A DNA stretch of 64,000 nt from Ramlibacter sp. WS9 (GTDB taxonomy: Bacteria > Pseudomonadota > Gammaproteobacteria > Burkholderiales > Burkholderiaceae_C), in the NCBI RefSeq assembly GCF_003797765.1, contig NZ_RKMB01000019.1, forward strand, positions 54,073 to 118,072, in the 5' to 3' direction. The position numbers and the translations under genes were made by a program. The notes below the pieces were generated by a model. The model searched no databases and had not been told where the DNA came from. It saw only the letters and a list, made by a program, of their open reading frames with translations. This document shows positions 6,620 to 15,991 of this stretch, piece after piece (the first letter of the stretch is position 1; every line of letters begins with the position of its first letter).

Positions 6620-9094
6620 GTGGCTACCTCATTGAATTCAGACGGAGACCAGTTCCCCATCGTGCGGGATCGCGCGCAGTTCGACGGGCAGTCGGGCAAT
6701 GCGCTCGAGCGCATCATCTTCAACAACCGGCGCGTCATCCTGGTGGTGTTCGCCATCATCTCGCTCTTCCTCGGCTGGCGTTCCACGCTGCTCGACGTTA
6801 ACGCGAACTTCGAGCGGATGATTCCGGCGTCGCACCCCTACATCAAGAACTTCCTGGAGAGCAAGGACGAGCTTCGCGGGCTGGGCAACCAGGTGCGCGT
6901 GGTGGTCGAGAACACTCAGGGTGACATCTTCGACCCCGAGTACTTGAAGACGCTCGCGCGGATCAACGACGAGCTCTACGCCATGCCGGAGGTCGACCGG
7001 CCCTGGCTGAAGTCGCTGTGGACACCCCTCTTGCGCTGGAGCGAGGTCACTGAAGAGGGCATGCGCGGTGGCCCTGTGATGCCCGACCGCTTCGACGGAT
7101 CGCCGGCCAAGATGGAGGAGCTCAAGATCAACATCGGCCGCTCCGTCTCGGCTGGCCGCTTCATCTCCGATGACCAGCGCTCGTCGATGATCGTGGTGCC
7201 TTTGCTCGACAAGTACGCCGACAGCGGCAAGCCGGTGAACTACCTGGCCCTGTCGCGCAGCCTCGAAGAAAAGGTGCGGGCGAAGGCCGGCGGGAAGGAT
7301 GGCGCGAAGGTCAAGATCTACATCGTGGGCTTCGGCAAGCTGGTGGGCGACCTGATCGAGGGACTCTCCACCGTCATCTCGTACTTCGCCTTCTCGGTGG
7401 CGATCGCTGCGCTGCTCGTCTTTCTCTACACGCGCTGTGTGCGCAGCACGCTGGTGCTTGTGACCACCGCCGTGCTGGGCGTGGTGTGGCTGATGGGCCT
7501 GCTGGAGCTGCTGCGGTTCGAGCTCGACCCGTACTCCATCCTGGTGCCCTTCCTGCTGTTTGCCATCGGGCTTTCCCATGGTGCGCAGAAGATGAACGGC
7601 ATCATGCAGGACGTCGGCCGCGGCACCCACAAGTACGTGGCTGCGCGCTACACCTTCCGGCGGCTGTTCCTGGCGGGCCTGACCGCGCTGCTGACCAACG
7701 TCGTCGGCTTCATGGTGCTGATCATCATCGACATCCCTGTGATCCGCGCCCTGGCCGTCATGACCAGTGTGGGCGTGACGGGGCTGATCTTCACCAAGCT
7801 GGTGTTGATCCCGGTGCTGCTCTCGTATACCGGTGTCAGCCCGAGTGCCGCGAAGCGCTCGCTGCAGGATGAAACCGGCGGCGCCGGGCACGGCGCGCAC
7901 CGCGGCATGGGCCGCGGCATGGGTCGGGTGTGGTCCGCGCTGGAACTGCTCACGCAGCGCCGCTGGGCGCTCATCGCAATCATCGCTTCCGCCGTGTTGA
8001 GCGCCGGCGCGCTCAGCCTGCGCACCGGCCTGAAGATCGGCGACCTCGATGAAGGCGCGCCGGAGCTGCGTGCCGACTCGCGCTACAACCTCGACAACGC
8101 CTACATCTCTCGCCACTACGGGCTGTCCAGCGACCAGTTCGCCGTGATCGTGAAAATCCCGAAGGGCCAGTGCGAGCGTTACGAAGGCCTGGTCGACGCC
8201 GACCGCCTGGGCTGGGAACTGGAGCATGTGCCCGGCGTGAAAGCGGTGACCTCGTTTGCCGACCAGACGCGCCGCGTCGTGGCCGCGACCAGCGAGGGCT
8301 ACTACAAGTGGAACACCATTGCGCGCGACGCCAAGACCCTGGGCTATGCCGCGGGGCGCGTGATCCAGGACAACCCCGACTCGATGAGCCCCAACTGTTC
8401 GGTGTTTACCGTGACGGCCTACCTGGCGGACCATCGCGCCGACACGCTCGCGCGCACGTTGAAGGTGGTCGAGGACTTCGGCGCCACGCACAACCGCCCC
8501 GAAGTCATGTTCCTGCCCGCCGCCGGATCGGCCGGCGTCGAGGCGGTGACCAACATCGTCGTGCAGGAGTCTTTCTACATCATGCACGCCGTGCTCTACG
8601 TCGCCGTGATCCTGCTGTGCTTCATCACCTTCCGCTCGTGGCGTGCGGTGGTGGTCGCCATCGTTCCGCTGGCCATCACCTCGATCCTCTGTGAAGCGAT
8701 CATGGTGGTGATGGGCATCGGCGTGAAGGTGGCGACGCTTCCTGTGATCGCGCTGGGCGTCGGGGTGGGCGTTGACTACGCGCTGTACCTGCTGTCGATC
8801 CAGCTCGCGATTCAGCGCCGGGGCGGCAGCCTGCGCGAGGCTTACGCGCAGTCGTTGCAATTCACCGGCAAGGTGGTCGCTCTGGTGGGGGCCACAATGG
8901 CCGCAGGCGTCGTCACCTGGGCCTGGTCGCCCATCAAGTTCCAGGCCGACATGGGCATCCTGCTGACCTTCATGTTCATCTGGAACATGCTGGGTGCGCT
9001 TGTGCTGATTCCGGCGTTGTCGCATTTCCTGCTGCGCAATGTGGGCGTGGAGCGTCGCAGCACGACGGCAAGTCCGGCTGCGATGCCCGCATGA
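6620..9094 (+). CDS. RND/MMPL-family membrane transporter
   Basis: The 824-residue protein has the duplicated RND layout. An N-terminal helix (about residues 35-55) precedes a large periplasmic loop and a five- to six-helix bundle (about 245-410). A cytoplasmic linker with HGAHRGMGRGMGR follows, then a helix near 455, a second periplasmic loop, and a second bundle (about 655-810) with GVGVGVDYALYLLS. It belongs to the hydrophobe/MMPL branch, not the multidrug AcrB branch, and has no adaptor or TolC partner nearby. It starts with GTG 18 bases after the YCF48-like gene. The truncated gene at 1-828 is a close paralogue. Direction of transport and substrate cannot be read from sequence. Confidence 0.9.
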   Translation: MATSLNSDGDQFPIVRDRAQFDGQSGNALERIIFNNRRVILVVFAIISLFLGWRSTLLDVNANFERMIPASHPYIKNFLESKDELRGLGNQVRVVVENTQGDIFDPEYLKTLARINDELYAMPEVDRPWLKSLWTPLLRWSEVTEEGMRGGPVMPDRFDGSPAKMEELKINIGRSVSAGRFISDDQRSSMIVVPLLDKYADSGKPVNYLALSRSLEEKVRAKAGGKDGAKVKIYIVGFGKLVGDLIEGLSTVISYFAFSVAIAALLVFLYTRCVRSTLVLVTTAVLGVVWLMGLLELLRFELDPYSILVPFLLFAIGLSHGAQKMNGIMQDVGRGTHKYVAARYTFRRLFLAGLTALLTNVVGFMVLIIIDIPVIRALAVMTSVGVTGLIFTKLVLIPVLLSYTGVSPSAAKRSLQDETGGAGHGAHRGMGRGMGRVWSALELLTQRRWALIAIIASAVLSAGALSLRTGLKIGDLDEGAPELRADSRYNLDNAYISRHYGLSSDQFAVIVKIPKGQCERYEGLVDADRLGWELEHVPGVKAVTSFADQTRRVVAATSEGYYKWNTIARDAKTLGYAAGRVIQDNPDSMSPNCSVFTVTAYLADHRADTLARTLKVVEDFGATHNRPEVMFLPAAGSAGVEAVTNIVVQESFYIMHAVLYVAVILLCFITFRSWRAVVVAIVPLAITSILCEAIMVVMGIGVKVATLPVIALGVGVGVDYALYLLSIQLAIQRRGGSLREAYAQSLQFTGKVVALVGATMAAGVVTWAWSPIKFQADMGILLTFMFIWNMLGALVLIPALSHFLLRNVGVERRSTTASPAAMPA

Positions 9095-9181
9095 CCTGCC
9101 TGTAGATAGCGCTGCTCATCAGGGGCTGGCGGACTAACATGAGGGTTGGCGCATGCGCGTGAGCTGCCTGTGCCACACCCG

Positions 9182-11266
9182 ATGACGCCAGCCAAGCCTG
9201 AAGACCTGATTCGCGCGCGCGGCGAAATGGCCGACCTTGTGCGCGCATTCGATTGGGCGAGCACTCCGGTGGGCCCGATGGAAGATTGGCCCGCCAGCCT
9301 CAGGTGCGCGGTCGCGACCATGCTGGAGTGCCAGATCCCCATGTACATCACCTGGGGCGACACATTCATCCAGTTCTACAACGACGCGTGCCGGCCCATG
9401 CTGGGCACCACCAAACATCCGCAAGCGCTGGGCACGGGGGCGCAGGCATCTTGGCCCGAGATCTGGCAAACGCTAGCGCCGATGTGGCAGGACGTTCTCA
9501 GTGGTAAAGCCATCGGACTCAATGACTTCAAGCTGACCATCGAGCGCCATGGCTACCCCGAGGATGTGTACTTCAACATTTCGTACAGTCCGCTGCGCGA
9601 CGATTCCGCCAAAGTTGCCGGCATCCTGGTCACCTATTCCGAAACCACCGATCGCGTGCGCACGGAGAGGCGCCTGAACGCGGCGCGGGACCAGCTGCGG
9701 TCGATCTTCATGCAGATGCCTGCCGCCATCGCGATCCTCCGCGGCAGCGAGATGCGGTTCGAGTTTGCCAATGCGGCCTACCAGAGCCTGGTTGCGAAGT
9801 CTGAAGACGAATTGATCGGCCGGAAAAGAACGGATGTCTTTCCGGACTCGCCCGAGCGGATCAATTCGCAGTTCTCGCATGTGTATCGCACAGGCGATCG
9901 GTTGGTGACCAGCGAACATAGCTTCACCCGGGACTGGAACAACGACGGCCACGCGTCCGAGCGCTCCCTCAACCTGATTTTCGAACCGTATAGGGACGCC
10001 GACGGAATCATCGTCGGCGTGATCATCTTTGCGTTCGACGTGACCGAACACGTCGAAGCCCGCCGCAAAGCGCAGGAAGCCGAAGCCCGCACCCGGTTCG
10101 TCCACGAGGAACTGCGCGAGGTTGGCCGGCAGAAGGACGAGTTCCTGGCAACGCTGGCGCACGAACTGCGCAATCCCTTGGCGCCGCTGCGCAACGCAGC
10201 CCATGCGCTCGGACAAAGCGAGCTTTCGCCGACCGCGCTGGCCTGGTGCAGGGATGTGATCACCCGGCAGGTCAAGCACATGGCCTTGCTGCTGGACGAT
10301 CTGCTGGATGTCTCCCGTATCAATACGGGCAGGATCGAACTGAAAAGGGAGACGGTCCGGCTGGACGCGGCCGTCAACGCGGCTGTCGAGACGGTTGCCC
10401 CATTGATCAGCAAGAAGCAACACGCGTTGCAGGTGAGCCTGCCGCGAGAAGCCATTGAGCTGGATGCAGATCCCTTGCGGCTGGCGCAGGTCTTCACGAA
10501 CCTGCTGACCAACGCCGTCAAGTACACCGATCCGGGGGGCCGGATCGAGTTAAAAGCCGAGGTGGATGGCGAGGGGCTCAAAGTTTCCCTCCGCGACAAC
10601 GGGATCGGCGTGGCGCCCGAGGCGCTTCCCAACCTGTTCAGGATGTTCAGCCAGATACCCTCGGCCATCGACCGGACCGAGGGCGGCCTGGGCATCGGGC
10701 TTGCGCTGTCGAAGGGGCTGGTCGCGCTGCATGGCGGCAGTCTGAGCGCCCATAGCGAAGGTCCGGGATGCGGCACGACGTTCGAGCTCCACCTGCCGGC
10801 ATCCGTCATCAAGCTGCCCGCTTCGCCGGAGCACCCGCCCGCCAGTGCGAATGAGGCGTCACGCACGCAACGCCGGGTGCTGGTCGTCGACGACAACCGT
10901 GACGCCGCCGATTCCCTGGCCATGCTGCTCGACATCGAAGGGCACGACGTGACGGTCGCCTATGGGCCTGAAGAGGCGCTGTCGCTCGCCCCGAGCCTGA
11001 TGCCCGAGGTGGCGTTCCTCGACATCGGCATGCCGACGATGAATGGCTATGAATTGGCCCGCCGCATCCGGCAAGAGACGTGGGGGGCTTCGATGTTCCT
11101 GGTGGCCGCGACAGGCTGGGGCACGGAAGACGATCGGCGCAAGGCGGCATCCGCGGGGTTCGACCGGCACTTGACCAAGCCCGTGAATCCGTCGGAAGTC
11201 CTGGCCCTGCTGTCGGAGAGAACGTCGCCTGAAATCAGAACGGCAGCGCGTGCGGCTCGCGCGTGA
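9182..11266 (+). CDS. hybrid sensor histidine kinase with PAS domains and receiver
   Basis: In 694 residues the order is: an N-terminal PAS/GAF-like region opening with FDWASTPVGP and WPASLR (typical of soluble PAS kinases), a second PAS (about 170-290), a HisKA dimerisation domain with phospho-acceptor His near 327 in LAHELRNPLAPLR, a HATPase_c domain with NLLTNAVKYTDPGG and GLGIGLALSKGL, and a C-terminal receiver with Asp near 614 in FLDIGMPTMNGYEL. No membrane segment is seen, so the signal is cytoplasmic. No output regulator is adjacent. A TTG at 9146 is an alternative start. Its 3' end overlaps the convergent SnoaL gene by 32 bases. Confidence 0.9.
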   Translation: MTPAKPEDLIRARGEMADLVRAFDWASTPVGPMEDWPASLRCAVATMLECQIPMYITWGDTFIQFYNDACRPMLGTTKHPQALGTGAQASWPEIWQTLAPMWQDVLSGKAIGLNDFKLTIERHGYPEDVYFNISYSPLRDDSAKVAGILVTYSETTDRVRTERRLNAARDQLRSIFMQMPAAIAILRGSEMRFEFANAAYQSLVAKSEDELIGRKRTDVFPDSPERINSQFSHVYRTGDRLVTSEHSFTRDWNNDGHASERSLNLIFEPYRDADGIIVGVIIFAFDVTEHVEARRKAQEAEARTRFVHEELREVGRQKDEFLATLAHELRNPLAPLRNAAHALGQSELSPTALAWCRDVITRQVKHMALLLDDLLDVSRINTGRIELKRETVRLDAAVNAAVETVAPLISKKQHALQVSLPREAIELDADPLRLAQVFTNLLTNAVKYTDPGGRIELKAEVDGEGLKVSLRDNGIGVAPEALPNLFRMFSQIPSAIDRTEGGLGIGLALSKGLVALHGGSLSAHSEGPGCGTTFELHLPASVIKLPASPEHPPASANEASRTQRRVLVVDDNRDAADSLAMLLDIEGHDVTVAYGPEEALSLAPSLMPEVAFLDIGMPTMNGYELARRIRQETWGASMFLVAATGWGTEDDRRKAASAGFDRHLTKPVNPSEVLALLSERTSPEIRTAARAARA

Positions 11267-11792
11267 CGGCGAGCGGGCGCAGGTAGGACGGGTCGGATTT
11301 GTCGCGCGAGGCGACGCCGGTTGCGGCGTAGGCCGCCAACGCCACTGCCGGCACGTCGATGTTGCCCAGTGAACCGCCGCCTTCGATGACGCACTTGCGC
11401 GCGGCAATGGCCCACTTGCCGTTGCGCTTCTCGAAGCGATCCAGGTAGCGCCCGGTGTGCATCGATGCCGCGGGCTCGCGCCGGTTGTTACCGACGAACA
11501 GCCAGTACGTCTCGGCGTGCGCCGTGTCGCCGTCGAGGTCGCAGCGATGGTTCAGGACGAAATGCTTGTGCGTGTGCTGGTACTTGGCGTGGTAGGCGAA
11601 GGCCCAGTCCACGAAAGCGTTGACCGGGCCGACGAAAGCGCCGTGGTCGTCCATCGCGTCCGGGTGGTAGACCGACAGCAGCATTTCGCGGTCGAAGCGG
11701 TCGACGCCGCTGCAGTAGCGCAGGATGCAGTCGTGGATCTGCTGGCGGTCGATGAGTTGCTGTAGGGCTGCTGGAATGGTTTCCGTCGTCAT
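11235..11792 (-). CDS. SnoaL-like / nuclear-transport-factor-2-fold protein
   Basis: The 185-residue product begins LQQLIDRQQIHDCILRYC and continues GVDRFDREMLLSVYHPDA, the usual opening of the SnoaL_4 branch. That branch is related to ring-hydroxylating dioxygenase beta subunits and to ketosteroid isomerase-like folds. It probably is a small cytoplasmic cone-shaped enzyme or binding protein; the reaction is unknown. The ATG at 11792 is preceded by GAGGAGG at good spacing, and its ATGA overlaps the stop of the upstream quinone-reductase gene, which shows translational coupling. It is the last gene of the minus-strand operon that starts at 14044. Confidence 0.78.
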   Translation of the reverse strand: MTTETIPAALQQLIDRQQIHDCILRYCSGVDRFDREMLLSVYHPDAMDDHGAFVGPVNAFVDWAFAYHAKYQHTHKHFVLNHRCDLDGDTAHAETYWLFVGNNRREPAASMHTGRYLDRFEKRNGKWAIAARKCVIEGGGSLGNIDVPAVALAAYAATGVASRDKSDPSYLRPLAVTREPHALPF

Positions 11793-12736
11793 GGCGCCTC
11801 CTCGTGGGTTGATGCTGCAATTCGCAGAATGATCTTGCCGCGCGCGTGCCCTTGTTCGATGCGGCGGTGGGCTTCCGCTGCTTGCGCCAGAGTGAACTCG
11901 CTGTCGATCGTCACGTCCAGCTCGCCTGAATCGATGAGGCGGGCAATCTCCGTCAAGCGTTCGCCGTTCGGCAGTACGGTGGTCATCGCGGTGCGAACGC
12001 CATAGCTTTGTGCGACGGCGGCATCGGGCGGAGGCATCGCGACCGCCACCAGGATGCCGCCGCTTCGCAGCACGGGCCACGATCTTTCACGTGTCTGCCC
12101 GCCGACGGTGTCGAGCACCATGTCGAGGTTTGCCAAGCCCGCCGCAAAATCGGCGTTGCGATAGTCGATCACCACGTCCGCACCCAGGCGTCTCAGCAAT
12201 TCATGATTGGCGGCGGAAGCGGTTGCGATCACGCGGGCTCCCGCGCGGCGTGCCAGCTGGATCGCGAACTGGCCGACGCCCCCGGCGCCGGCATGCACCA
12301 GCACCGATTGCCCGGCCTGCAGCTGCGCGATGTCGAACAGCGCGCTCCACGCGGTGAGCGCCGCCAGCGGCACGCCGGCCGCGTGTTCAAGCGGCAAGCG
12401 CGCGGGCGCATGCGCCACGTCGGTGGCGCGGACGGCGATGTATTCGGCGTAGGCGCCGTGGCGGCCCATGTCGGCCATCGCGAAGACGCGCTCATCCGCC
12501 TTGAAGCCGCCGGCGTTCGCCACGATGGCGCCGGCCACGTCCCAGCCAGGGATGAAAGGCAGCGGCAGCGGGGCGAACGCCTGGTAGTCGCCGCGGCGGA
12601 ACTGCACATCCGCCGGATTGACGCCCGCGGCGTGCACCTTGATCAGCACATCGCCGTCGTTCGGCACGGGCAGCGGCGCATCTTCATGGCGCAGCACGCC
12701 GGCGTCGCCGTAGGCGTGGAAGCGGACGGCCTTCAC
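11789..12736 (-). CDS. zinc-free quinone oxidoreductase-type MDR dehydrogenase
   Basis: The 315-residue protein has the medium-chain dehydrogenase layout without zinc-binding cysteines: VKAVRFHAYGDAGVL at the start, HAAGVNPADVQFRRGDY, then the nucleotide-binding motif VLVHAGAGGVGQFAIQLARR near residue 150. It belongs with the NADPH:quinone reductase / enoyl reductase group, which reduces an activated C=C bond. Start GTG at 12736 overlaps the stop of the thioesterase gene (GTGA), and the stop overlaps the SnoaL start. In this operon it could act as an enoyl-CoA or enone reductase, but the substrate is inference. Confidence 0.85.
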   Translation of the reverse strand: MKAVRFHAYGDAGVLRHEDAPLPVPNDGDVLIKVHAAGVNPADVQFRRGDYQAFAPLPLPFIPGWDVAGAIVANAGGFKADERVFAMADMGRHGAYAEYIAVRATDVAHAPARLPLEHAAGVPLAALTAWSALFDIAQLQAGQSVLVHAGAGGVGQFAIQLARRAGARVIATASAANHELLRRLGADVVIDYRNADFAAGLANLDMVLDTVGGQTRERSWPVLRSGGILVAVAMPPPDAAVAQSYGVRTAMTTVLPNGERLTEIARLIDSGELDVTIDSEFTLAQAAEAHRRIEQGHARGKIILRIAASTHEEAP

Positions 12737-13233
12737 GCGGGCTCGAACAGGGTGGGGGCGATGGCCTCCGGCACGACCTGGAACTGCGCCGTGGCCTGCG
12801 CAACCACGCGGCCCGCGCAGGTGATGAGGCAGGTGGTGAACACGATGGAGCGGCCGGCCCGCACGACTTCGGCATGTGCTTCGACCCATTCACCGGGTTT
12901 GGCATTGCCGATCAGGCTCACCGACAGGCCGGTGGTCAGTACCTTGAGGATCGGCTCGCGCGCATGCTTGGCGGCCCAATGGGTGGCCGTGTCCGCAAGA
13001 GTGCAGATCATGCCGCCGTGCATCATCTGGCCGCGGTTGCGGTGCTTGTCTTCGACGCGCATGCCCACGACGTGGCCCACTTTCTCGCGCTTCACGTACA
13101 TCGGGCCCTGGGCTTCGTGGAACGGCCCGAAGATCGGCATTTGTTCGTAGCCTTCGGGGATGGCGCCCGGGTCGGCGTCGGCCAGATCGTGGAAGGGCCC
13201 GAAAGCCAGCTTGTCCGCGTGATTCAAGTCCAT
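12733..13233 (-). CDS. PaaI-type hotdog-fold thioesterase
   Basis: The 166-residue product carries the hotdog thioesterase pattern: NRGQMMHGGMICTLADTATHWAA, in which HGG starts the central helix, followed by VSLIGNAKPGEWVEAHAEVVRAGRS. Such enzymes hydrolyse acyl-CoA or aryl-CoA thioesters and often release CoA from dead-end intermediates. ATG 13233 is selected because GAGA lies at proper distance; the longer frame starting at TTG 13254 overlaps the upstream hydratase gene. It lies between the enoyl-CoA hydratase and quinone reductase genes in one operon. Confidence 0.85.
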   Translation of the reverse strand: MDLNHADKLAFGPFHDLADADPGAIPEGYEQMPIFGPFHEAQGPMYVKREKVGHVVGMRVEDKHRNRGQMMHGGMICTLADTATHWAAKHAREPILKVLTTGLSVSLIGNAKPGEWVEAHAEVVRAGRSIVFTTCLITCAGRVVAQATAQFQVVPEAIAPTLFEPA

Positions 13234-13240
13234 CGGTGTC

Positions 13241-14044
13241 TCACAGGTTGCCAAAGCGCGGAGGACGCTTCTCGAAGAATGACTTGCGTTTCTCGGCCGC
13301 GTCTTGCGTCGCTTGCGCCATGAACACGGCGCGGGCCTCGATCTCGCACGCGGCCTCCAGGCTGGCCACGCCCTGGTTGAGCCACAGCGACTGCTTGGTC
13401 AGCCACACGCCCAGGGGCACGTTCGCGCAAACCGCCTCGGCCAGCGAATGGGCCTCGGCCAGGAGCTTGTCGTCGTCGACCGCGCGCAAGGCCAGGCCGA
13501 TGCGCTCGGCCTCGTCGGCCAGCACCGGGCGCGAAGTGAGCAGGATCTCGGCGGCGCGCTGGGTGCCGATCGCGCGCGGCAGCATCCAGCTCATGCCGAG
13601 CTCGTGACCGGTGCCCGCGTTGTGGATGGAATTGACGAACTTGCCGGAGCGGCCCACCAGGCACATGTCCGCGGCCAATGCGAAGGCAAAGCCCAGGCCC
13701 GCCGCCGCGCCGTTGACCGCGGCGATCACGGGCTGCGGAATGGCTCGCATCAGTAGCGGGATCTGCGCGATGCGGGTGATGGAATGCTTGGCGGCATACG
13801 GCTTGCCCAGCGCAGGGTCGACCCAGGGCGCGGTGCCGCCGCCGCGCAGGTCATGCCCGGCGCAGAAAGCGCGCCCGGCGCCGGTGAGGATCAGAACGCG
13901 AGCGGATGCGTCGTGCCGCAAGCCTTCCAGCAGCGCGATCAGCTCTTCGTACATGGCAAAGCTGAACGCATTCAATGCATCCGGCCGGTTCAGCGTGAGC
14001 GTGACGACGCCGTTGGGCGTGCGCTCCTGGAGGATGTCGGACAT
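13241..14044 (-). CDS. enoyl-CoA hydratase/isomerase family protein
   Basis: The 267-residue crotonase-fold protein shows VTLTLNRPDALNAFS at the N-terminus, RAFCAGHDLRG for the first oxyanion-hole loop, and VIAAVNGAAAGLGFAFALAADMCLV for the second. The crotonase catalytic position after the GAAAGLG segment is occupied differently from textbook hydratases, so isomerase or hydrolase activity is possible. ATG at 14044 has AAAGG six bases upstream; the frame extending to 14212 crosses the promoter and is rejected. It heads the minus-strand operon and is divergent from the acyl-CoA ligase gene at 14112. Confidence 0.88.
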   Translation of the reverse strand: MSDILQERTPNGVVTLTLNRPDALNAFSFAMYEELIALLEGLRHDASARVLILTGAGRAFCAGHDLRGGGTAPWVDPALGKPYAAKHSITRIAQIPLLMRAIPQPVIAAVNGAAAGLGFAFALAADMCLVGRSGKFVNSIHNAGTGHELGMSWMLPRAIGTQRAAEILLTSRPVLADEAERIGLALRAVDDDKLLAEAHSLAEAVCANVPLGVWLTKQSLWLNQGVASLEAACEIEARAVFMAQATQDAAEKRKSFFEKRPPRFGNL

Positions 14045-14072
14045 GGCGGCCTTTGCAATCGGTGGCGTTTCT

Positions 14073-14100
14073 ATTATAGTACATCGTTCACATATGTGAA
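14073..14100. promoter_or_regulatory. palindromic operator between divergent operons
   Basis: GTACATCGTTC at 14079-14089 has TTATA on the left and ACATATG on the right and fits the cluster palindrome with one changed base. A second exact palindrome, TTCACATATGTGAA, overlaps its right half at 14087-14100. Both lie in the 67-base gap between the hydratase start (14044) and the ligase start (14112), so one regulator could control both operons. Confidence 0.55.
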
Positions 14101-14111
14101 GGCAAGAGACA

Positions 14112-15986
14112 ATGCAAAAAGCCGATCCCTGGTTCGACACGCCGGCGCGCCCCGTGCGCCTCGGCGAGACCGCCTGCCATGTGGAGCGCCAGCCCGATGG
14201 CGGCATCCGCATGCGCCTGAAAGAGCCTCTGGCCGCCTACCCCCGCCGCTATACCGACCGCCTGGTCCAGTGGGCCACCACCACGCCGGACCAGGTTTTC
14301 CTGGCCCGCCGTCCGCCCGGCGGCCCCAGCGTCGGCGCATGGGATACGTTGAGCTACCGGCAGACGCTGGAACAGGTACGCGCCATCGCGCAGGCGCTGC
14401 TGCGGCGCGAGCTGTCGCGCGAGCGGCCCGTGGTGATCCTGTCGGAGAACGATTTCGAGAACCAGTTGCTGGCGCTGGCCTGCACACACGTGGGCATTCC
14501 GTACGTGCCCGTGACGCCCGCGTACTCGCTGATGTCGAAGGACTACGCGAAGCTGAAGTTCCTGAACGGCCGCGTGCGCCCCGGCCTGGTCTTTGCGTCG
14601 AACGCGGCGCAATATGAAAGCGCCGCGCGCGCGGCGTTTCCCCAGGCGGAATTCGTCGCCACGCGCATCGAAGGCAGCGCCGCGACGCCTTTTGAAACCT
14701 TGCTCTCGTGCGATGCCGGGCCGGCGGTCGATGCCGCCTACGACGCGATTCAGCCGGAAGACGTGGCCAAGCTGCTCTTCACTTCGGGCACGACGGGCGA
14801 GCCCAAGGGCGTGCAGCTCACGCACCGCATGCTGTGCAGCAACCGCCAGCAGCTGGTGCAGGCCCTGCCGTTCTGCCTGGACGCGCCGCCGGTGCTGGTG
14901 GACTGGCTGCCCTGGCACCACACGTTCGGCGGCACCAACAACGTCGGCCTGGCCCTGTATTGCGGGGGCTCGTACTACATCGACCCCGGCAAGCCGATGG
15001 CCGAAGCCGTGCAGCCCACCATCGAAGCGCTTCGCGAGATCTCGCCGACGATCTACTACAACACGCCCGCCGGCCTGGCGGCGCTGTTGCCGCACCTGCA
15101 GCGCGACCAAACGTTACGAGACCGGTTCTTTGCGCGCCTGCAACTCATCTACTACGGCGGCGCGGTGCTGCCGGTGCACACCTGGGCCGGGCTGGATGAA
15201 GTGGCCGTCAAGCACATCGGCCAGCGCATCCTGATCGTTTCGGGCCTGGGCTCCACCGAGTGCGGGCCGGTGCCCGCCACGACATACACCGATCCGCGGC
15301 GCGAAGCCATGGTGGGGCTGCCGGTGCCGGGCGTCGAGTTCAAGATCGCGCCGGTCAACGACAAGCTGGAACTGCGGCTGCGCGGCGACTGCGTCACGCC
15401 GGGCTACTGGAACGACCCGGCATTGACCGCCGCCGCATTCGACGAGGAAGGCTTCTTCCGCCTGGGCGACGCCGTGACCTTTGTCGACCCCGAACATCCC
15501 GAGCGCGGCCTGCGTTTCGACGGCCGCATTGCGGAGAACTTCAAGCTCTCCAGCGGCACCTGGGTCCACAGCGGCACGATGCGCACCGCTGCCGTCGCGG
15601 CGTTCTCGCCGTTGGCGCTCGATGTGGTGATCGCAGGCAGTGGGCAGGACTTTGTCGGCGCCTTGGTGTTCCCCGATCTCGCCGCGTGCCGCGCGCTCGA
15701 TCCCGAACTGCCCGCAAGCGCCCCAGCGCAAGCCGTGCTCGCCAGCCCAGCGGTGCGTGCGCGCTTCCAAGGCATGCTCGACACGCTGGCGGCCGCCGGC
15801 ACCGGCAGCGCCAATCGCGTGGTGCGCGCTATCGTGGTGGCCGAGCCGGCGACGCTGGACAACGGCGAGATGACGCCCAAGGCGACGGTGAGCGCCGCGA
15901 CCGTGCTGCGGCGGCGCGCGCAAGAGGTGGCCGAGCTGTTCGCGCCGGCCCCCGCCGCGCACGTGCTGCGTGCGGGCGGGGCCTGA
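14112..15986 (+). CDS. AMP-forming acyl-CoA ligase, feruloyl-CoA synthase-like
   Basis: This 624-residue ANL-superfamily enzyme activates a carboxylic acid as acyl-AMP and then forms its CoA thioester. The P-loop LLFTSGTTGEPKGVQLTH lies near residue 225. STECGP and YWNDPALTAAAFDEEGFFRLGD are the later core motifs. The C-terminal lysine motif is NGEMTPKATVS. The opening DPWFDTPARPVRLGE and the lack of the usual long C-terminal lid resemble the feruloyl-CoA synthase branch, which takes bulky aromatic acids. It is first in an operon with nitronate monooxygenase and an SDR, divergent from the hydratase operon. The true substrate is unknown. Confidence 0.87.
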   Translation: MQKADPWFDTPARPVRLGETACHVERQPDGGIRMRLKEPLAAYPRRYTDRLVQWATTTPDQVFLARRPPGGPSVGAWDTLSYRQTLEQVRAIAQALLRRELSRERPVVILSENDFENQLLALACTHVGIPYVPVTPAYSLMSKDYAKLKFLNGRVRPGLVFASNAAQYESAARAAFPQAEFVATRIEGSAATPFETLLSCDAGPAVDAAYDAIQPEDVAKLLFTSGTTGEPKGVQLTHRMLCSNRQQLVQALPFCLDAPPVLVDWLPWHHTFGGTNNVGLALYCGGSYYIDPGKPMAEAVQPTIEALREISPTIYYNTPAGLAALLPHLQRDQTLRDRFFARLQLIYYGGAVLPVHTWAGLDEVAVKHIGQRILIVSGLGSTECGPVPATTYTDPRREAMVGLPVPGVEFKIAPVNDKLELRLRGDCVTPGYWNDPALTAAAFDEEGFFRLGDAVTFVDPEHPERGLRFDGRIAENFKLSSGTWVHSGTMRTAAVAAFSPLALDVVIAGSGQDFVGALVFPDLAACRALDPELPASAPAQAVLASPAVRARFQGMLDTLAAAGTGSANRVVRAIVVAEPATLDNGEMTPKATVSAATVLRRRAQEVAELFAPAPAAHVLRAGGA

Positions 15987-15991
15987 CACGC

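Noticed and set aside
6638..9025. 795-codon open frame on the minus strand opposite the RND gene
   Set aside because: His/Gln/Asp-rich shadow frame with no domain; the RND protein is clearly real and has a paralogue in the window.
15260..15991. Long N-terminal extension of the nitronate monooxygenase frame
   Set aside because: The extension lies wholly inside the acyl-CoA ligase gene in another frame and is Arg-rich; the family N-terminus begins just after ATG 15992.
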